From Gammaproteobacteria bacterium (GTDB lineage: Bacteria > Pseudomonadota > Gammaproteobacteria > Pseudomonadales > Azotimanducaceae): a DNA stretch of 64,000 nucleotides. The notes under the pieces were generated by a model. The model saw only the letters and a list, made by a program, of their open reading frames with translations. It made no database searches and was not told the DNA's origin. The stretch spans positions 62,001-126,000 of the forward strand of contig VXNY01000028.1 in assembly GCA_009840305.1 (NCBI GenBank). Reading direction: 5' to 3'. Shown here piece by piece: positions 63,449 to 64,000 of the stretch; positions within the stretch are counted from its first letter, which is position 1, and the number at the start of each line of letters is the position of its first letter. Position numbers and translations under genes: made by a program.

Positions 63449-64000
63449 ATGTTGGAAAAGAAATTTTCACAGCTAATTGCTGGGTTTCGAGGTCATCCAG
63501 ATCTAGGACGACTCAACCATGGATTGGAAAAGGAGGCATTGCGGATTGATAAGCACGGGTATCTGTCCAAAAAACCCCATCCAAGCGCATTAGGCTCGTC
63601 TCTCACACATCCATGTATTACGACCGACTTTTCAGAGGCACAACTCGAACTTGTCACCAAAGTGCACACCTCGATAGAGAGTTGTATGCAAGAAATGGAA
63701 GAAATACATCGCTTCGTATACGATGTGTTGGACGACGAATTGCTTTGGCCATCCAGTATGCCTTGTATGCTGAGAGGGGAAAAGTCGATACCTCTAGCCG
63801 ATTATGGGAAATCTAATATTGGACAATTCAAGCGAGTCTACCGGCAGGGATTAGCTCTCCGTTACGGCAAGTACATGCAAACAATTTCCGGTCTGCATTA
63901 CAACTTTTCGCTTCCGAAGACTTTATGGGCACACTATGCTGAGTTGCTAGGTGTAGACGATACGATGGACTTTCGGAACCAGTGTTATCTTGGGTTGATC
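63449..64000 (+). CDS. gshA: Glutamate-cysteine ligase, C-terminus cut off by window edge
   Basis: First step of glutathione synthesis. The 184 residues in view match the gammaproteobacterial type-1 enzyme: GLNHGLEKEALR-like (RLNHGLEKEALRID), THPCITTDFSEAQLELVT, LWPSSMPCMLRGEKSIPLADYGKSNIGQFKRVYRQGLALRYGKYMQTISGLHYNFSLP. The full protein is about 520 residues, so the rest lies beyond 64000. ATG at 63449, 57 bases after pckA. Confidence 0.93.
   Translation, partial: MLEKKFSQLIAGFRGHPDLGRLNHGLEKEALRIDKHGYLSKKPHPSALGSSLTHPCITTDFSEAQLELVTKVHTSIESCMQEMEEIHRFVYDVLDDELLWPSSMPCMLRGEKSIPLADYGKSNIGQFKRVYRQGLALRYGKYMQTISGLHYNFSLPKTLWAHYAELLGVDDTMDFRNQCYLGLI

Noticed and set aside
1-64000. CRISPR arrays, insertion sequences, prophage genes, rRNA operons
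   Set aside because: No regularly spaced repeats, transposase, integrase or rRNA-like sequence was found on reading both strands.

Overview
This window reads as chromosomal DNA of a free-living, aerobic gammaproteobacterium. The grounds are a 13-gene nuo operon with fused nuoCD, the mpl, hslR and type-1 gshA genes, a cysQ-hslR-pckA-gshA neighbourhood, and a Pseudomonas-type parS site. Acyl-CoA dehydrogenases, a TRAP transporter and pyrophosphate-based energy enzymes suggest a heterotroph, perhaps marine, that uses fatty-acid or organic-acid substrates; this is inference. No insertion sequence, prophage, CRISPR array or rRNA was seen.

Layout. 1-3987: a truncated membrane-protein gene, a small helix-turn-helix candidate, and a leftward nadE - dead metallo-beta-lactamase - bTHX ribosomal protein operon; the 38-residue bTHX gene is very short and easily missed. 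4068-7842: two tandem acyl-CoA dehydrogenases that look like a heteromeric pair, then a QmcA/NfeD membrane pair. 8042-11584: a large permease/pseudo-aminopeptidase/golvesin fusion. 11585-14721: a perfect 16-bp parS palindrome, then clpB with a sigma-32-like promoter. 14722-17423: a cupin-like gene, an exported esterase and two membrane proteins, all leftward.

17773-32338: nuoA, B, CD, E, F, G, H, I, J, K, L, M, N, tightly packed and complete. 32367-36739: a CtBP-like 2-hydroxyacid dehydrogenase and a DctPQM TRAP transporter, possibly for an organic acid. 36847-42518: an unknown secreted protein, an acyltransferase, a DmdC-like acyl-CoA dehydrogenase and a secreted HNH nuclease. 42670-45844: mpl with three Yip1-like membrane paralogs. 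45877-49208: convergent PPi-dependent phosphofructokinase and membrane pyrophosphatase, a coherent pyrophosphate economy. 49322-49912: a PCuAC copper chaperone and tRNA-Phe.

50064-52971: the most interesting accessory unit, three co-directional genes for a BtaA-like aminocarboxypropyl transferase, a GNAT-like protein and a heme-oxygenase-like diiron enzyme, with no BtaB. It is a candidate undescribed small-molecule pathway. 52968-58715: a lipoprotein joining FG-GAP repeats to a DsbD-type domain, and a second copy of the permease/pseudo-aminopeptidase/golvesin fusion. 58757-64000: thpR, cysQ, hslR, pckA and gshA (truncated by the window end). Between hslR and pckA, where hslO often lies, there are only a small membrane protein and two apparent gene remnants, one DMT-like and one CsrA-like.
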